This document shows, one piece after another, positions 10,300 to 22,929 of a stretch of DNA of 64,000 nucleotides (position 1 is its first letter; the number at the start of each line of letters is the position of its first letter). The stretch is taken from the NCBI RefSeq assembly GCF_000002995.4, contig NW_025062479.1, positions 2,687,721 through 2,751,720 on the forward strand, in the 5' to 3' direction. A program made the translations under genes and the position numbers. The notes under the pieces were generated by a model, which had not been told where the DNA came from, made no database searches, and saw only the letters and a program-made list of their open reading frames with translations. Source of the stretch: Brugia malayi (Eukaryota > Nematoda > Chromadorea > Rhabditida > Onchocercidae).

Positions 10300-11899
10300 A
10301 TGTTGTTGCTGCTTGCTTTGTTCTCAATTTTAGGAATTGTTCATTCAACTGCATCACCAAAGGTTTGTTTTATTAAAGATAATTAAAATCAAAAAAAAAA
10401 AAGGAAAAGATGAAAAGCAAAAAAATTTTTTTTTAATTTTAACATATTCTAATTTGTATATTAGCTTAGTTTATTTTTCCATTTTATTGAAAAAATGTTT
10501 CATTTTTTAGCATTCAAAATTTCTGATTTGAAAATATATTTTATACAAATGCATTTTTTCGTCTTTTTTTTCTCTTAGCAAAATATATCAAGTAGAGTGA
10601 AGAATGAAACTGGTGAAGGACATTGGTATCCACCACCACTACTACAACAACCACAACCACAGCTACAACCAATATCACCGCTGTACGGTGAAGTATCACC
10701 ATTCATCTATCCGTACAGTTATGGTTCATCAGGTTACTATCCATCCTATACATCCTGTTATCCACCGGCATCATGCAGTAATACAGTACCACTTGCACTT
10801 GATCGTAAGTTTCATTTCAAATTTACCCATTAATCATTATTATTCAATAAATTTATAGAGAAATAAACTCCGATGAATAATTTCAATTTTATGAAAAAGT
10901 TATCGTTATAAGTAAAAGATAAATTTTAATTATAATATATTAAGAATTTCTAATTTTTTAAAATTTTCAGAATTTTATTGCTCAGCACATGGATCATTTG
11001 CATTAGGAACAGGTATAAAGCAATTTTTTTGTTTTGTTTATTCTATTATTTTAATAGCAAAATTTTCCAATAAATTTACGAAATGGATAATAATTTGAGA
11101 TATTTCTCAATAAGAATAAGTCATACTTGTAGTTTTATCAAAATATTTTCTGATGAAACAACAATTATCATATTATATTAAGAACAAAAGACATATTGTT
11201 CAAAATTTGATGATTAAAAAGATAATGAAAAATTCGAACATTTCTCGTCTTTATTACAATTTAAAAAACTACTCAATTCTTTCTACAGGAGATTCATCAA
11301 ATAAATTAATGCGAGAATTTTGTCGATTTACTGCAACAGCTAATGAGAATTCTTGCAATACTTGTTGCAAGATTGCCGCACGACATTACACTACCTCAAT
11401 TGTTTGTTTTTAATACTTGAATTACAAACGAAATGATAATTTTGTAATTTTTTATTGCTTGAAAGTTAACTCTTATCGTGTAATTTTTGTCCAATATGAA
11501 ATCCATCCTGAATGACGTATAATTTTAGGATGAAGTAAGCGGTATAATGTTTGCATTTGATCCGAACAAGCCACCCATACAGATACAGCCAAAATTTTCC
11601 CATACATCATTTCTTCGAAAAAAAAGAGTTAGTTCCAGAAACACTTCTAAAATCAAAATTATGTAATGAATCAAATATGAACTTAATGTTTATTCCATTT
11701 ATAGTTCACTTAATTTTAGGCCACATCAACTGTTACTCCTGCAACAAATCCCACCAAACCAAGCATTAAGATGCAAAATGCAATTAACCCAGCAATACTT
11801 CCTGGCTTGATACCAATTGGTGGTAGTGTAACATCGTCATCAAACGATATACCACAGTGCTTCTGTTGTGCACCGATGAGATCTATGCATTCATTTTAA
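10300..11899 (+). CDS. Small secreted protein with CxxCCK and CxCC motifs, unnamed nematode family (copy B)
   Basis: Six exons: 10300-10362, 10579-10804, 10971-11012, 11289-11401, 11529-11627 and 11720-11899, coding 240 residues. Residues 1-16 are a signal peptide. The mature protein has KNETGEG with an N-glycosylation sequon, a proline/glutamine/tyrosine-rich region with four YPSY-like patches, the cysteine motif CNTCCKIAARHYT, an exon starting DEVSGIMFAF, and a C-terminus with QCFCCAPMRS. It is the paralogue of the gene at 6378-7829: first intron phase 0, second phase 1, and the intron after HYT(S/T)x in phase 0 coincide. Copy B has one extra intron (11013-11288). Function unknown. Expression site and partner are not visible from the sequence. 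Confidence 0.82.
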
Positions 11900-12078
11900 T
11901 GCAAAACACTTTACTAATCGCACAGTTATTCCTTCGTAATTTTATGTAATTTTATATGTTTTTTGAACCTCAGACAAGATTTATTTGCAAGTTCCAAAAC
12001 ATTTTTAGAACATGAACAACAAATTCGAAAATTTACGGAGGAAATCCATCAAATGTCAAAATTTTTGCAAATTTGGTG

Positions 12079-12084
12079 AATAAA
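12079..12084 (+). terminator. Polyadenylation signal of copy B
   Basis: AATAAA 180 bases after the stop codon at 11899. It is the first canonical signal downstream on this strand. Confidence 0.4.
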
Positions 12085-12089
12085 TATTT

Positions 12090-13523
12090 CACATGAAACT
12101 CCAGCCTGTAGAGAAGATAAAACATGAAATGTAAAAAATAGAAACGTGAGAAGAAGAGAGATTAGAAAAGGAGAAAGTGGCTGAGTATTGTGCTCTTAAC
12201 TTCCCTTGCAGTGAAACATTTTCAAGCATTAAGACAGCAAATGTTATAAAATACATGTGGAACAACATACCAAGCATCATAAGCTGAACAAAAGTACCAA
12301 CATGAATAACTTGCAGTATTTAACAAAAGTTTCCAAAGTACTTGACATAAAATTCCGTAACTGAGAATTCATCGAGAAGTCCGAGTTGTAAACACTTGAA
12401 ACTATTAAAACAGTGCAGAATTTGCCAGAAAGCAGATAGAGAAAGAACTGTCGGAAATTACAGGATAGGTTATATAAGTCATATCCAAGTAATAAATGCA
12501 ACCAAAAGCATAATATGATCATCATTAAGAATCTCCTCCTAGATGATGACCAATAAATTGCCACAACCTCACTCTCATTAGATTATTGCATTAAATGAGA
12601 GGGTTAAATTTAACTACATGGTTAATAAAAGACCATCTTGACCCTCCAAATCAGACAGGTCTATCTACTCTCAGTTCACAGTATAAATTATAGATTTGCA
12701 GACTGTCGAAGTTACGTGACTGTTCTGAAGTTCAATACTACATAATGGCTAAAAAATAAGCACTTCAGAATCACTCTAATCCCAAAATATCTTCGGAAAC
12801 CTTGGCTGGAAAACAATTTTCCAATTACTTTCACAATCATGAACAGCACAAATCCGGAAAAGATACTTGACAGAACGGCACAGCCAAAGAAACAAAAATC
12901 AGTACCAAATATTAAAATTTCTCCAATCCATAAATATTTCGCAAAAAAAAAAAAAAAAAAAAAATCCTTTTTTACGCAAAATTAAGACGAAATATTCCGT
13001 CTGAGACGTAAACAGAAAATGAATTAACGTATTCATTCTGGATAGCTCAGAGTTGGACCAGTGACCACAGATTCAGAATGGTGAACATTTAATATCCAGA
13101 ATTATATAATGAATCAAACAATATAACATGATAATATGGATATGCTAAATTATTTAAAGGTATATTTTCCCAATCTGCACTGAAGTAAAACAGCATTAAA
13201 ACTTGAACCACTAGTGATATTTTGCAAAAAACACTAATACGTTCGAGAAGCTGGAGCAAAAGCAAAGAAAAAGTCTGAAAACCTGAAGAATATCGTAAAA
13301 CATTAATCCGCGAGGCAGAATTCCCCAAACCTCCCATAACACTGATGTTTCAATGGCTTAATTCCACAAAAACTAAAAGTATGGTAAAAAAGAGGGAATT
13401 TTCAGGCTTTAAGGATACACCATTGTATAACAAAGAGAAACAAATTGGAAAAAAGAACAACGTAATATTCACATCAGATAAAAAACGGAAACCTTTCCTG
13501 AACAACGGTAAAACAACGTCCCT
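12090..13523. other. Region between converging genes, possibly a long RBM39 3' UTR
   Basis: This 1.4 kb looks less AT-extreme than other gaps in the window and resembles the RBM39 introns in composition. It carries two overlapping minus-strand open frames (12089-12280 and 12277-12564), but these lack splice context and recognisable motifs. I read it as untranslated sequence of the RBM39 transcript; that is inference. Confidence 0.3.
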
Positions 13524-16500
13524 TCAATAACCAACGCCTGGGATAGCAGCTGTTACAACTGGTGGTTTTACAGCTGACAGAATAGGTTCTCGCGCAACAA
13601 CTGAATCTGGGAACAGCTGTGAATAGCTTGCGACCGGAACATAATTTGCTGTGATTACTTTGCCTGCAACAAAGAATGATTATATCACTGACTTCTCTTT
13701 GTTCAATGGGATATTGAGTTAATCACTGATCCACTATACCAAAAAACTTAATGCAATAACAATAACAATAATAATAAATAATAAGAATAAAGTAAATAAA
13801 TAAAAGACTCATTCCACTGTAAGAACGAGTAAGATTGATAAAAACCTGAAAACCATCGCCCATGTAGCGCGTTCACTGATTTAAAAGCAGCAGCTACAGA
13901 AGGACATTTCACATAAACATTGCCATTCGGGGAAGCTTTGTCAACGAATATGTGTAATACTCCTATAAAATCGGTAATTCCGTTTCACTCTTTTTTCACT
14001 TTTTTTTTTTTTCATAATTCATTTCATTTTGTTTCATTGTTGTTCAAATTAAGTAAAAATTATGCAACTTAGTGCAAAGAATGATTCACCTCCGTTCTTT
14101 GCGCACTCTTCTATAACATCATCTCGTACTTCATCAGCCCAAGTTTCACCCGTTTCCCTGTAGAAACAAAACATAGTTTCATACAAAAGCACTTTTATTC
14201 TGGTGTAACACTGTCTCTCTGAATCTTCATGCAAATCACTTTTTCTTGAGAAGTTGAATATGCCAAAGAATGTGAGTTTACTTACTGAGATGGATCAAAC
14301 ATGTTAGAAAGCATAAAGCACTGCGTTGCAATTGGTGGAATTGCAGGACCTGTGACAGTAGCACTCTCTAACTGCTGCTGATTTTGCGCTAATATTTCCT
14401 TAGCACTTTTCGGTAGTTCCAAACCACTTCCTGCAATGCACGAATTCCTCATAGTAAATGCACAAGTTAAAGACATAAGTAACTCCAACATCGTCTAGAA
14501 CTGGGTTTTGTTACAGATCAACACTATAATGATAAAAGCCACATCTTGAAAATCTATGTTATTCTACGATAACCACAATTATTTACCAACATTACGACCG
14601 AGAGCGATAATTTCGAACAAACAAATTAAAAAATCGAATTATTCCATACTATACCAGTACCAGTATATATATATATATATATATATAATCTTTCTTTCTT
14701 GCAGCTGTGCAAAAAATAATAAAAAGTACCTTCAGCTAATTTAGCCATCAGATGTAAACGACCACTTGTCCCTAAATCAATACCACGTCTGTCCGCATCA
14801 TCAGTATCAAGTGTCCGCTGAGGGACTGGTGGTGGCATTTCATCTCCTTCAACAGAGCACACCTAAAAATATGAAAGAATCACATGACTTCATATTGGTA
14901 TCCAATTTTAATAAACATATTCTAAAAGTAAATCGCAATTCCATCTAGAGAATTTGAAGTTAGCACACTTTCCACTAATTTTCATACGTTTATATAAGAG
15001 GATAAAACAATCCAGAAGACGATGCAGAATGTGAAGCTGAATCAACCCATACCTTCATTGGGCGACCTGCTAATTCAAATCCATTCATTTGCTCCATCGC
15101 TCTTTTACCATCATCTGCATGTCGAAACTGAAAAGCTTGCATACTGACAACTAAAATTAAGTTAGATGAACTTACAAAGCGTGAGAAGTGCAGAAAACTG
15201 AAAGTTTAGTTCTTTTTCGAAAAACTCGCATTAAATATACCGTGACATATGCATATCCTTTCGAAACACCACTGAGGTCGGTCGCAATTTCCAGGTTCTC
15301 TATCTGCAATACGTTATTCCGCGTAATGCATTAAGTAAATCAAAAAATCATAAAACAACAATTACACACGAAATATACCTTTCCAAATGGATCGAAAATC
15401 CTTCCTAACATATCTTCCGTTATACTTGTATGCAATTGGCCAACATAGAGCTTCAGTGGACCTGTGGTGTTTGTAGGACCAAAGCCAAGCGTTCCACCAA
15501 CGGTGTTGTTAGCTGCACGGTTTCTCTCAGCCAATGTTGGCTGGATTACTAACGGCGCGCCGAGTAATTTCTGCCCATTCAGTGCAAGGGCCTGGAAATA
15601 CAAATGATTAACATTGGATATTCATAAAACAAGCAGCAAAATTTCGATTGCAAGATTTTCAGATTCATTTTAAATCTACCATTAATGAGATTGGAAATTT
15701 AAGAAATTCCATTAGAAAAATCTGAAGCTCTAATACTGGTAAATATGACTTTCGAAAACTATTATAAAAATAGGTTGAATGTCAAGGGAAATTAATAGAA
15801 TCTGATGATATCGAAGAAATATCTGCAACTAGGAGTCATACAAAAGCATTAAAGTACAGAAGCGTTAAAAAAATAACGAGCAACATTACCCATGTTTTTT
15901 AATTTTCTAAAACAACTGCTAACCAAATTAACACTTTCAATTTCCCAAAATTCCACATAACAAATTCCTTTTGATCGTCGAGTTTTCGAATCTGTAATTA
16001 TTCGCACGTCGCGTACATGCCCAACGCTAGAGAAAAATTCTTCCAGATCACGTGGTCGAGTTTCCTTCGCTATCTGAAGCACTTTTACATATTATAAAAA
16101 AAAAGGAAGAAAATGGTATACACTTCATTATTGGACAATGGAAGAATTACCTGTAGTATAAACACAGTACGCTGGTCACGCTCTTCAGATGTCATATCCA
16201 TTTTTGCGTTTGGAGGCGGCGAACGACGAGCAGTAAACGGCATCCTTAAAAAATTCACGATTTTATCGAACGTAGGAAGTAAAATCCGAAACAAATCAGT
16301 GCGCCAGCCCCTCCATGAACCAAACTTAATTGATGGTTAACCGTGTGAAACTTTAGGAACTTACACATCGCGTCTTTCGGGTCCTGGCAGACGTGGTCCA
16401 CGAGGTGGTGAACGTCTCCATGGTGGAGAGAACCCGCGACGATCACGATGATCAAGCACACGAGGTCGTGACCTACAATGAAAAAATTTCCCAATTTGAT

Positions 16501-19500
16501 TTTTTTTTCTGCATCCGCTCAGCTATCTAGCTGAACAAAATTTTTGAAAAAAGATTTAGTTAAGAAACTAAAGAAATGACCATGACGGGCTTCTTCGCCT
16601 GCGCTCTCTGGAGCGTGACCGTCGTCTGCGATCACGTGATCTCGATCTCGAATGTCGTCGCGATCTTGACCGACGATGGCGATCTCTCGAACTATAATCA
16701 AATATATCACTGATACTTCCAATGATGTCTTTAAAAACATTATTGTAGCACCTGTTCTAGAATACCAATAAGGGTACACAAAATGGGACAATATTCAAAT
16801 GTATGTACATAACCTATTCCGTCCTACCATTGAATATTTGCTAAAATATCAAATGGTAGTGCGAGCCAAAACTTTTCGCATGAATGACAAGAGACCACTG
16901 GATCAAAAAAACTGGAATCAGTAGTCATCTTCTTTCACGATTCGCAAATGCAAAACGGTTTTGATATTCATTTATTACTCTATGAATTTGCTTCAAAAAT
17001 TAAACAAAGTAAAAAAAGTACCGCGACCGACGACGCGAATGACTACGCTTCCGCGAGCTGTGTCTGCGCGATCTTGAACGTGAACTAAAAAAGAACCATT
17101 TCCAACATCAATGTTCTGATCAGTTTACATCCCGATATAAACATATTTATCATGTAGGAATAGATAAAACACAACACAAAACATAACTAAGATCACACTG
17201 CAAATTAGTACCACTCAGCGCTCTGTTGGTCACCCATGTTCTATTGTGAATAGAGAAAAAGAAAAAGGCTATCTAATGCTTGTCATTAACACATCCAAAA
17301 ATGTAAACCGACTTAGTTTGGATCAGCAGCAACTCAAGTTGGTTACTGAAATCTTTTGTATGCATTTCATCTCTTATCAGCTGTTTACAGGACTAAGAGG
17401 AGAAAAAGGCCCAAAAATACTGACCGAGACTTCTTCTTATGATCACGACTAGAACTTCTGCGTCGTTTCTTTTTCTCCTTGTCTTTGTCACGGCTGCGAG
17501 AACGGCTACGAGATGAAGATCTGTAATCACGGAAGCATCAAAACAAAGATCAAAAAAAAAATAATCACATAATTAAGTGCAATAATTGTGAGAAACAATC
17601 CCTGAAAAGTATTGTAGAAAAACACAAGTCCATTGTAAATTGCAAAATTAAGCTCGCTGGAGTCGAAATATCTGATACTCATGAGACAACTGCAGAAGTG
17701 AAATGAAGGCAAAGACTGATCCAGTGTTTCCAATCATCCATAACGCCATATGACATCGTGTTATGCCTGTAACACTTGGAGCGCGCCAGCCTTGACAGTA
17801 CTTTTAAAAAATTTCAACCGCATCGAACATGTAATTTTAGGAAATACATTTTATTCCGTGAAATTAAGTGATAAGAAAAATGAGACAGGCGGCGCGCTCC
17901 GACTGCATTGATAGGCATCAACACATATACGACATTCTCGCGTACCTCATCGTCCACATTTTCAATTCATCCTCATTCAGTTTCCAACAAGAAGCAAACA
18001 GTTTCCCGAAACATCGATCGAGCTTTGTTCATCATTATAATGCAGAAGGTATAAGGTGACACAGAGCTGTATCAATCGATTTTATGACTCTACAACGACG
18101 ATTCGACTTAAATTACGGTTTTTAATTACTTATTATTTCTGCAGTCATTTGTGGCCTCCAGATTAAGTCGTAGACACAGTAGGTCCGTCAAAAAAAAAAA
18201 AAAAAAAACATTACATACGGACATACATTACCGTACATTTAGAAATTCCAAATCCTTTACTTCCTGTAAGAAATCCTCACTGACTTACTACCAGAAACTA
18301 ACGTTAGACGAGTCGTGATGCGCCAAGAATTCATGCAGTGAAAAGAGCGAAATAGTTTTACTTCCGTCAAATCTCAGTTTGGGAAATCCACAACAATCAA
18401 TGGATAACCCGTCACTAAACGCAAGGTAAGAGGGTAGCAGGGTTAATTCAATTCGGTGGAAAAAACTTGTAACTTTGTCCTATGTAAGAAACGTTTGCAT
18501 AATCCACTACTAGGAAAAACTACCAGAAAAAAGTAGGAAAGTAGTCTTCCAGAACCACCACAGCTTCTACAAATGCTCGGAGACGCGGTCACCTAACTTG
18601 TATAGAGACGAAATATATATTAAAATGACATTGGTAAATGAAAGCACGCACCCATACCATCACTTATAAAAGATCTGGAAATGAATTCCTGCAACAGTTC
18701 TGAATTCCTTTCACCCTGTGAGGTGCTGTCTACAAAGTTGCTGAAATAAACATATACTCAAAGATCAACAAAAAAAAAAAGCAAAATTACTAGTGGGAAA
18801 AATTTTCATCTGTTTTTGACCTACCTAGACCTGGAACGAGATCGCTTCTTATGTTCATTGCTCTCTTTCTTTTTCTTGCTATGTGACGAAGCCATTCCAT
18901 CCCCATCCATTTTTTCTGTACCATTGGTTGTATTGTGTTCCTCACTACTTTCGCCGGATGGCTCCTCTTGCTTCATTAGTTCACCCCGTATCAATGCTGC
19001 CATTGGTTCCGCGTGCCCATGACCGTAATTTCGATCAGACTGAAACAGAGAAACAATAAGAATTATTTTCTGTAACAGCATTTGCCAGAAAAGTCTTAAA
19101 AACGAAAAGTCCCTTATAATATTTGCACTAAATAAATCCTAGAGCTGAAATTAGCAAAAACGTGAACAACGAGTCAACACTGCAGATTATTCCCTTTAAA
19201 TCATAGGATGGAAATGTCATGAAAAAAAATATGGATAATCTAACAATGCAATCACAAATGGAAGTAGAATATGATCCCAATGATAATGTGCTAACCAATC
19301 AGTCCAAATTTACAGAGCTAGAAGACACCTAAAAGCAGCAACGCAATGAAATATTGCACAAAACATAACGATTACTGTACCAACAGCCATTAACGTTGTG
19401 GAAGCATTTATTTTCCTTTTTTTTTTTTTTTTTTGGTCCCATCATGTGTTTCCACGCTTCACTTACCCACACCCATAAACAAGTTTACCAATAGTTTTGC

Positions 19501-19586
19501 AACTAAAGAAACGAAACCACACTTACATCTTCAATTTTATCGAGCGCCTCCTCAAGCATCGCATCAACATCCTCTGGTTCACCCAT
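13524..19586 (-). CDS. RBM39: RBM39/CAPER-alpha-type splicing factor
   Basis: Sixteen exons on the minus strand: 19586-19527, 19039-18825, 17520-17425, 17084-17022, 16691-16581, 16472-16365, 16244-16151, 16073-15924, 15591-15379, 15303-15241, 15127-15053, 14862-14730, 14430-14286, 14157-14090, 13962-13846 and 13663-13524; 616 residues (human 530). RBM39 is a nuclear U2AF65-related splicing factor and transcriptional coactivator. Residues 1-90 are acidic; about 90-215 form an Arg/Ser-rich domain; RRM1 follows with RNP2 VFILQI and RNP1 KGICYVEF; the linker AERNRAA is diagnostic; RRM2 has LYVGQL and KGYAYVTF; then FELAGRPMK, GIDLGTSGRL and ATQCFMLSNMFDP lead into a third, UHM-type RRM with GNVYVKC and HGRWFSGK. 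Each RS block sits on its own small exon. Intron 17521-18824 is 1.3 kb, the longest of the gene. Confidence 0.95.
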
Positions 19587-20411
19587 ATTTTTACGCAAAC
19601 AGAGGAATAACTGTAACACTAAATCCACGTAGAAATTAGAGCTGAAATCAGCACACATCTGAACAACGAATCACACTTTGCAGACTTTTTCTTTCAAATC
19701 CACATTACGCCTATGCTCCTCAATTATTTTCCACGCACACCCACGCAACATCCTGGACGATTACGTCATGAAAAAAAGCTGACAACCTAACCGGAATAGT
19801 GGACTTGTGCAGACAGGCTACGCTGCAGGAGCAGCGTTACGAACTTTAAAGAAATTGGGGTTCGTTCGTCTGCCTCAAAATGCAAATTTAATCGTCCCCA
19901 GCATAAAGTTTTTGAGTTAGGCGTTTTGTATGCTTTTGTTCCGAAAATTATTAAAGTGGCTGTGTGAATTGCGAGTTTATGTCTGTGAAAGTGGTATTTA
20001 GTAAATAATTCATTAAGATCGTATAAGTGTACTAAAATGATATAAATATTTTTAATTTTCACTAAAAGACATATGATCGTTGCAATTATGGTTGTATTTA
20101 AATTACATAAACTTCTTATACTGCTTTTTGTATTTAATTAGAATAATATTCTTTTTTAATGTAACATAAGTAAATAACTCATGTAAATTGACAATAAATA
20201 TATTTTATCATGATGATACAAAATGTTGTTTTCATACTAGAATTTGCTTAAGTATGAGTAGAGAAAGTTACACAGGTAATATATTATTCATTGAACTTGC
20301 GTTAAAATAAATTTATAAATTTTATCCATAATTAAGATAATGTTAAACAGAATAAAAAAATGTAAATAAGATGTGACATTTTCAATTCATGACTGATTAA
20401 TATTAGAGAAA
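19587..20411. other. Promoter side of RBM39 and 3' flank of the ShKT gene
   Basis: No gene recognised. The part nearest RBM39 (19680-19930) is relatively GC-rich and holds a perfect hairpin ACGCTGC-AGGA-GCAGCGT at 19820-19837, likely within the RBM39 promoter or 5' region. The rest is AT-rich. Confidence 0.4.
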
Positions 20412-22038
20412 CTAATAATAGTAATAGTAAGAATCATAAGTGTCATCTGTTGATGTGTTACTTAAATTATACTGTGGACAATAACCACAGGTACGCTTAC
20501 AATTACGCCACATATAGTAGCTATGACGTCCCTCGACGTAACATAAATGTCTCTTTCTGATACAATCAATTTCAGAATCATTGCATTCTGTTGGAATATC
20601 CTCTTCAGTTTCGATATGATCACAAAAGTTACACGTATAGGAACAATCTGTACGCATGTCATGCTGATGCTCAATACGCTCACAAAGATTCCTTCTGTAT
20701 CTGCAATAGCTCAAGTTATCCGAACAATCTGTAGGTTCGAAATTTTCTCGATCATATACTCTGAAAAATGCAGAAGTTAAAAAAAAAAAATATGACAGTC
20801 GATTTATTTAAAAAAGGAAAAGGTATTAAATTTTGTGATTAAGTTTTAATAAGTATGGTATGCTGGCCTAAAATTATAATCGGAAGTGAAATAACTACCT
20901 ATCAAATAATTGAGCATGTTGAAATAATTAATTTATAACTAGTGTAAGATTTGATATGAAAAGTTTGCAATATTGTTAATTATCGTAAATTTAAATGTTA
21001 CATCTTATTTTATGTTTATTGCAACGAGAAAAATGAATGAAAAAATAAGTGAAACCTGCAAAATGAACATGTTAAACGACATCTGGACTGCATTACCGCT
21101 TGATGCCAATAGGAAAACATGCAGTAATCGATTAATTCAGCGCAATTTGTTGCCAAATCAGCGCAAATATTATTACAAAATCCGCATGTTTCTGGACACA
21201 AATCATACATACGTTTAGCAGTTGCTTCAGAAAAACAATCAATTTCCTAAAAAAAAAAAGAAAAAATTAAACGTTTTGAAAGAATTTCATTAATATATAA
21301 ATGATTACATGCAAGAAACAAAAACAAAAAAATATCAAATTGTATCAATTTATTTCATTTTGACTTATTTAAATTATGTTTTTGTAAAATTTCCAAATTT
21401 TTTAATCAGATCTTCCTAGAATTTTTTCTTTTTTTTGTGACGAAATAATAATTCTCTCTCTTTTTTTCCAAATTTTTTCTCAACATTTTATTTTTTTTTT
21501 TTTAAATTTGAATTGAACCCGTGTAGCACAATTTTCCTCCTTATCATAACATGTTTTCGTATTGTTCATTCCCTCATAGCACATATGACATGTCCGTCGA
21601 CAAGCTTTCTTCATATAATTTTCTCGTGTTTTATTAGCATTAATACACCAACCTTTAAGTGTTGGACATAATGGATCTTCATCAATGCACCAATCTAAAA
21701 TTAATTACAATTTCAAACTGAAATAGTCTTTCCCTTTCATTTTTATTTTTTGTAAGATCTTTTTTATAATTGAGAATTAATATAGAAGCAAAAGAAATCA
21801 ATCAATTTCTTAGTAATTATTGCTTTTTTTTTTTTTAGCAAAACTATTAAACAAGGAAAAAGGGGTATGTTAGATTTGAAATTAATGTAAAAATGAGTGA
21901 ATTTAAAATTTAAATCCTGAATTTTTAAATTAACAAATTTTCACCTGGTCTACGCTCATACATAAATTCAAATGGTACCCAATCGTTTCGTGCCACGAAA
22001 AATAAATCAAATAGGACAGCAACAACAAATTTGATCAT
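20412..22038 (-). CDS. Secreted protein with five ShKT domains
   Basis: Four exons on the minus strand: 22038-21945, 21694-21519, 21246-21056 and 20760-20412, coding 269 residues. A hydrophobic N-terminus (residues 1-17) acts as signal peptide. Five ShKT modules follow, each with the six-cysteine pattern ending C-x-x-(T)C-x-x-C (endings CRRTCHMC, CPETCGFC, CRLTCSFC, CSYTCNFC, CKRTCGYC). The tail is short, Ser/Thr/Asp-rich, and ends in a run of tyrosines. ShKT domains are abundant in nematode secreted proteins and are often appended to peptidases or tyrosinases; here they stand alone, so the protein probably works as an extracellular binding or matrix component. The domain name derives from an anemone peptide, but nothing in the sequence shows channel-blocking activity. 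One module is split across the junction of exons 2 and 3. Confidence 0.88.
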
Positions 22039-22929
22039 TTTAATTAATTATAAATAAAAGTGATAAATTTCGTATTGTATGATATAAAATTAAAACTTTT
22101 TTTAAAGTTATTGTAATGAAATTTTAAACGCAAAATAATTGGGACGAAATTTGAATGAAATCCAAATAATTGAAAGTAATTGTGAAGCAACCGAATCTGA
22201 TGAGAATACTGAAGTATTACTGACCTTCGCTATGTAATATCCTATTTGTGTGACCTCTCCAATTGATTATGTATGTACTTCTCACCTTGCTACTTTCATT
22301 TTCATTGCATTTAAAATTTTCCCGTTTTTTCTTTGCTAAGTTTTAAAATTTTAAGAAGTATCAGAATTTGATTTTTTTTTCTCATGATCATCAATGGAAA
22401 TTATACAAAACGCAATTCCTTTTGTTAGCATTTGCTTATATTATTTCAATTATTCAATGCTGTGACCAAATTGTGATCAAAAAAAGAGCAAAAGCACTAG
22501 GAGAAATTATTATTAATATTAATGCACACAGAGATAAAATTTTCAGACGCGAAAATATTATCTAAAAAAAATTTTTTAAAAAGAGTGACAAATTAAAACG
22601 ACAGGTTGAAATAATAAATAAGCTGCAAAGATGTAAACAATTAATGACTATATGTAAGGATAAAAAAAAAAAAAAAAAAACTAATCTTTTGAGATTTATT
22701 TTACCGAAATTAAATTAAAGTCATTTTAAAAAAAAAATTCCTTTTAGGTGACGATATTTTCACCTTCTCTTATATTTTTTTTCTTTTCTCCTGATAAAAA
22801 ACGAATATCAATACATCCTAAATGGTTGATATCATACCTGTAACAAAAAAAAAAAAAAGTTAAAATTCAAATTTCAAAACAAATACATTTTTTAAAACTG
22901 AAAAAATTTTCAAACATTAAGCTTTAATG
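22039..22929. other. Spacer between the ShKT and EMRE-like genes
   Basis: AT-rich. A plus-strand open frame at 22368-22565 has no ATG. A minus-strand stretch at 22747-22838 begins behind TTTTTGTTACAG and stays open to a stop, but the EMRE-like frame already ends at 22930, so it is not needed. TTTATT at 22695-22700 (AATAAA on the minus strand) is a possible poly(A) signal. Confidence 0.35.

Noticed and set aside
12089..12564. Two overlapping minus-strand open frames of 63 and 95 codons
   Set aside because: No splice context, no motif, and hydrophobic composition typical of reverse-strand A-rich DNA; probably untranslated.
12090..13523. Possible bacterial endosymbiont insertion
   Set aside because: Considered because composition differs from its surroundings, but no bacterial-type open frame or recognisable gene fragment is present.
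19787..20062. 91-codon minus-strand open frame upstream of RBM39
   Set aside because: It crosses the promoter side of RBM39, has no recognisable domain and no supported start or splice sites.
20547..21218. Plus-strand open frames over the ShKT gene
   Set aside because: They are shadows of the cysteine-rich minus-strand exons.
22368..22565. Plus-strand 65-codon frame resembling a small secreted peptide
   Set aside because: It has no ATG (the frame begins at TTG) and no acceptor that would supply one.
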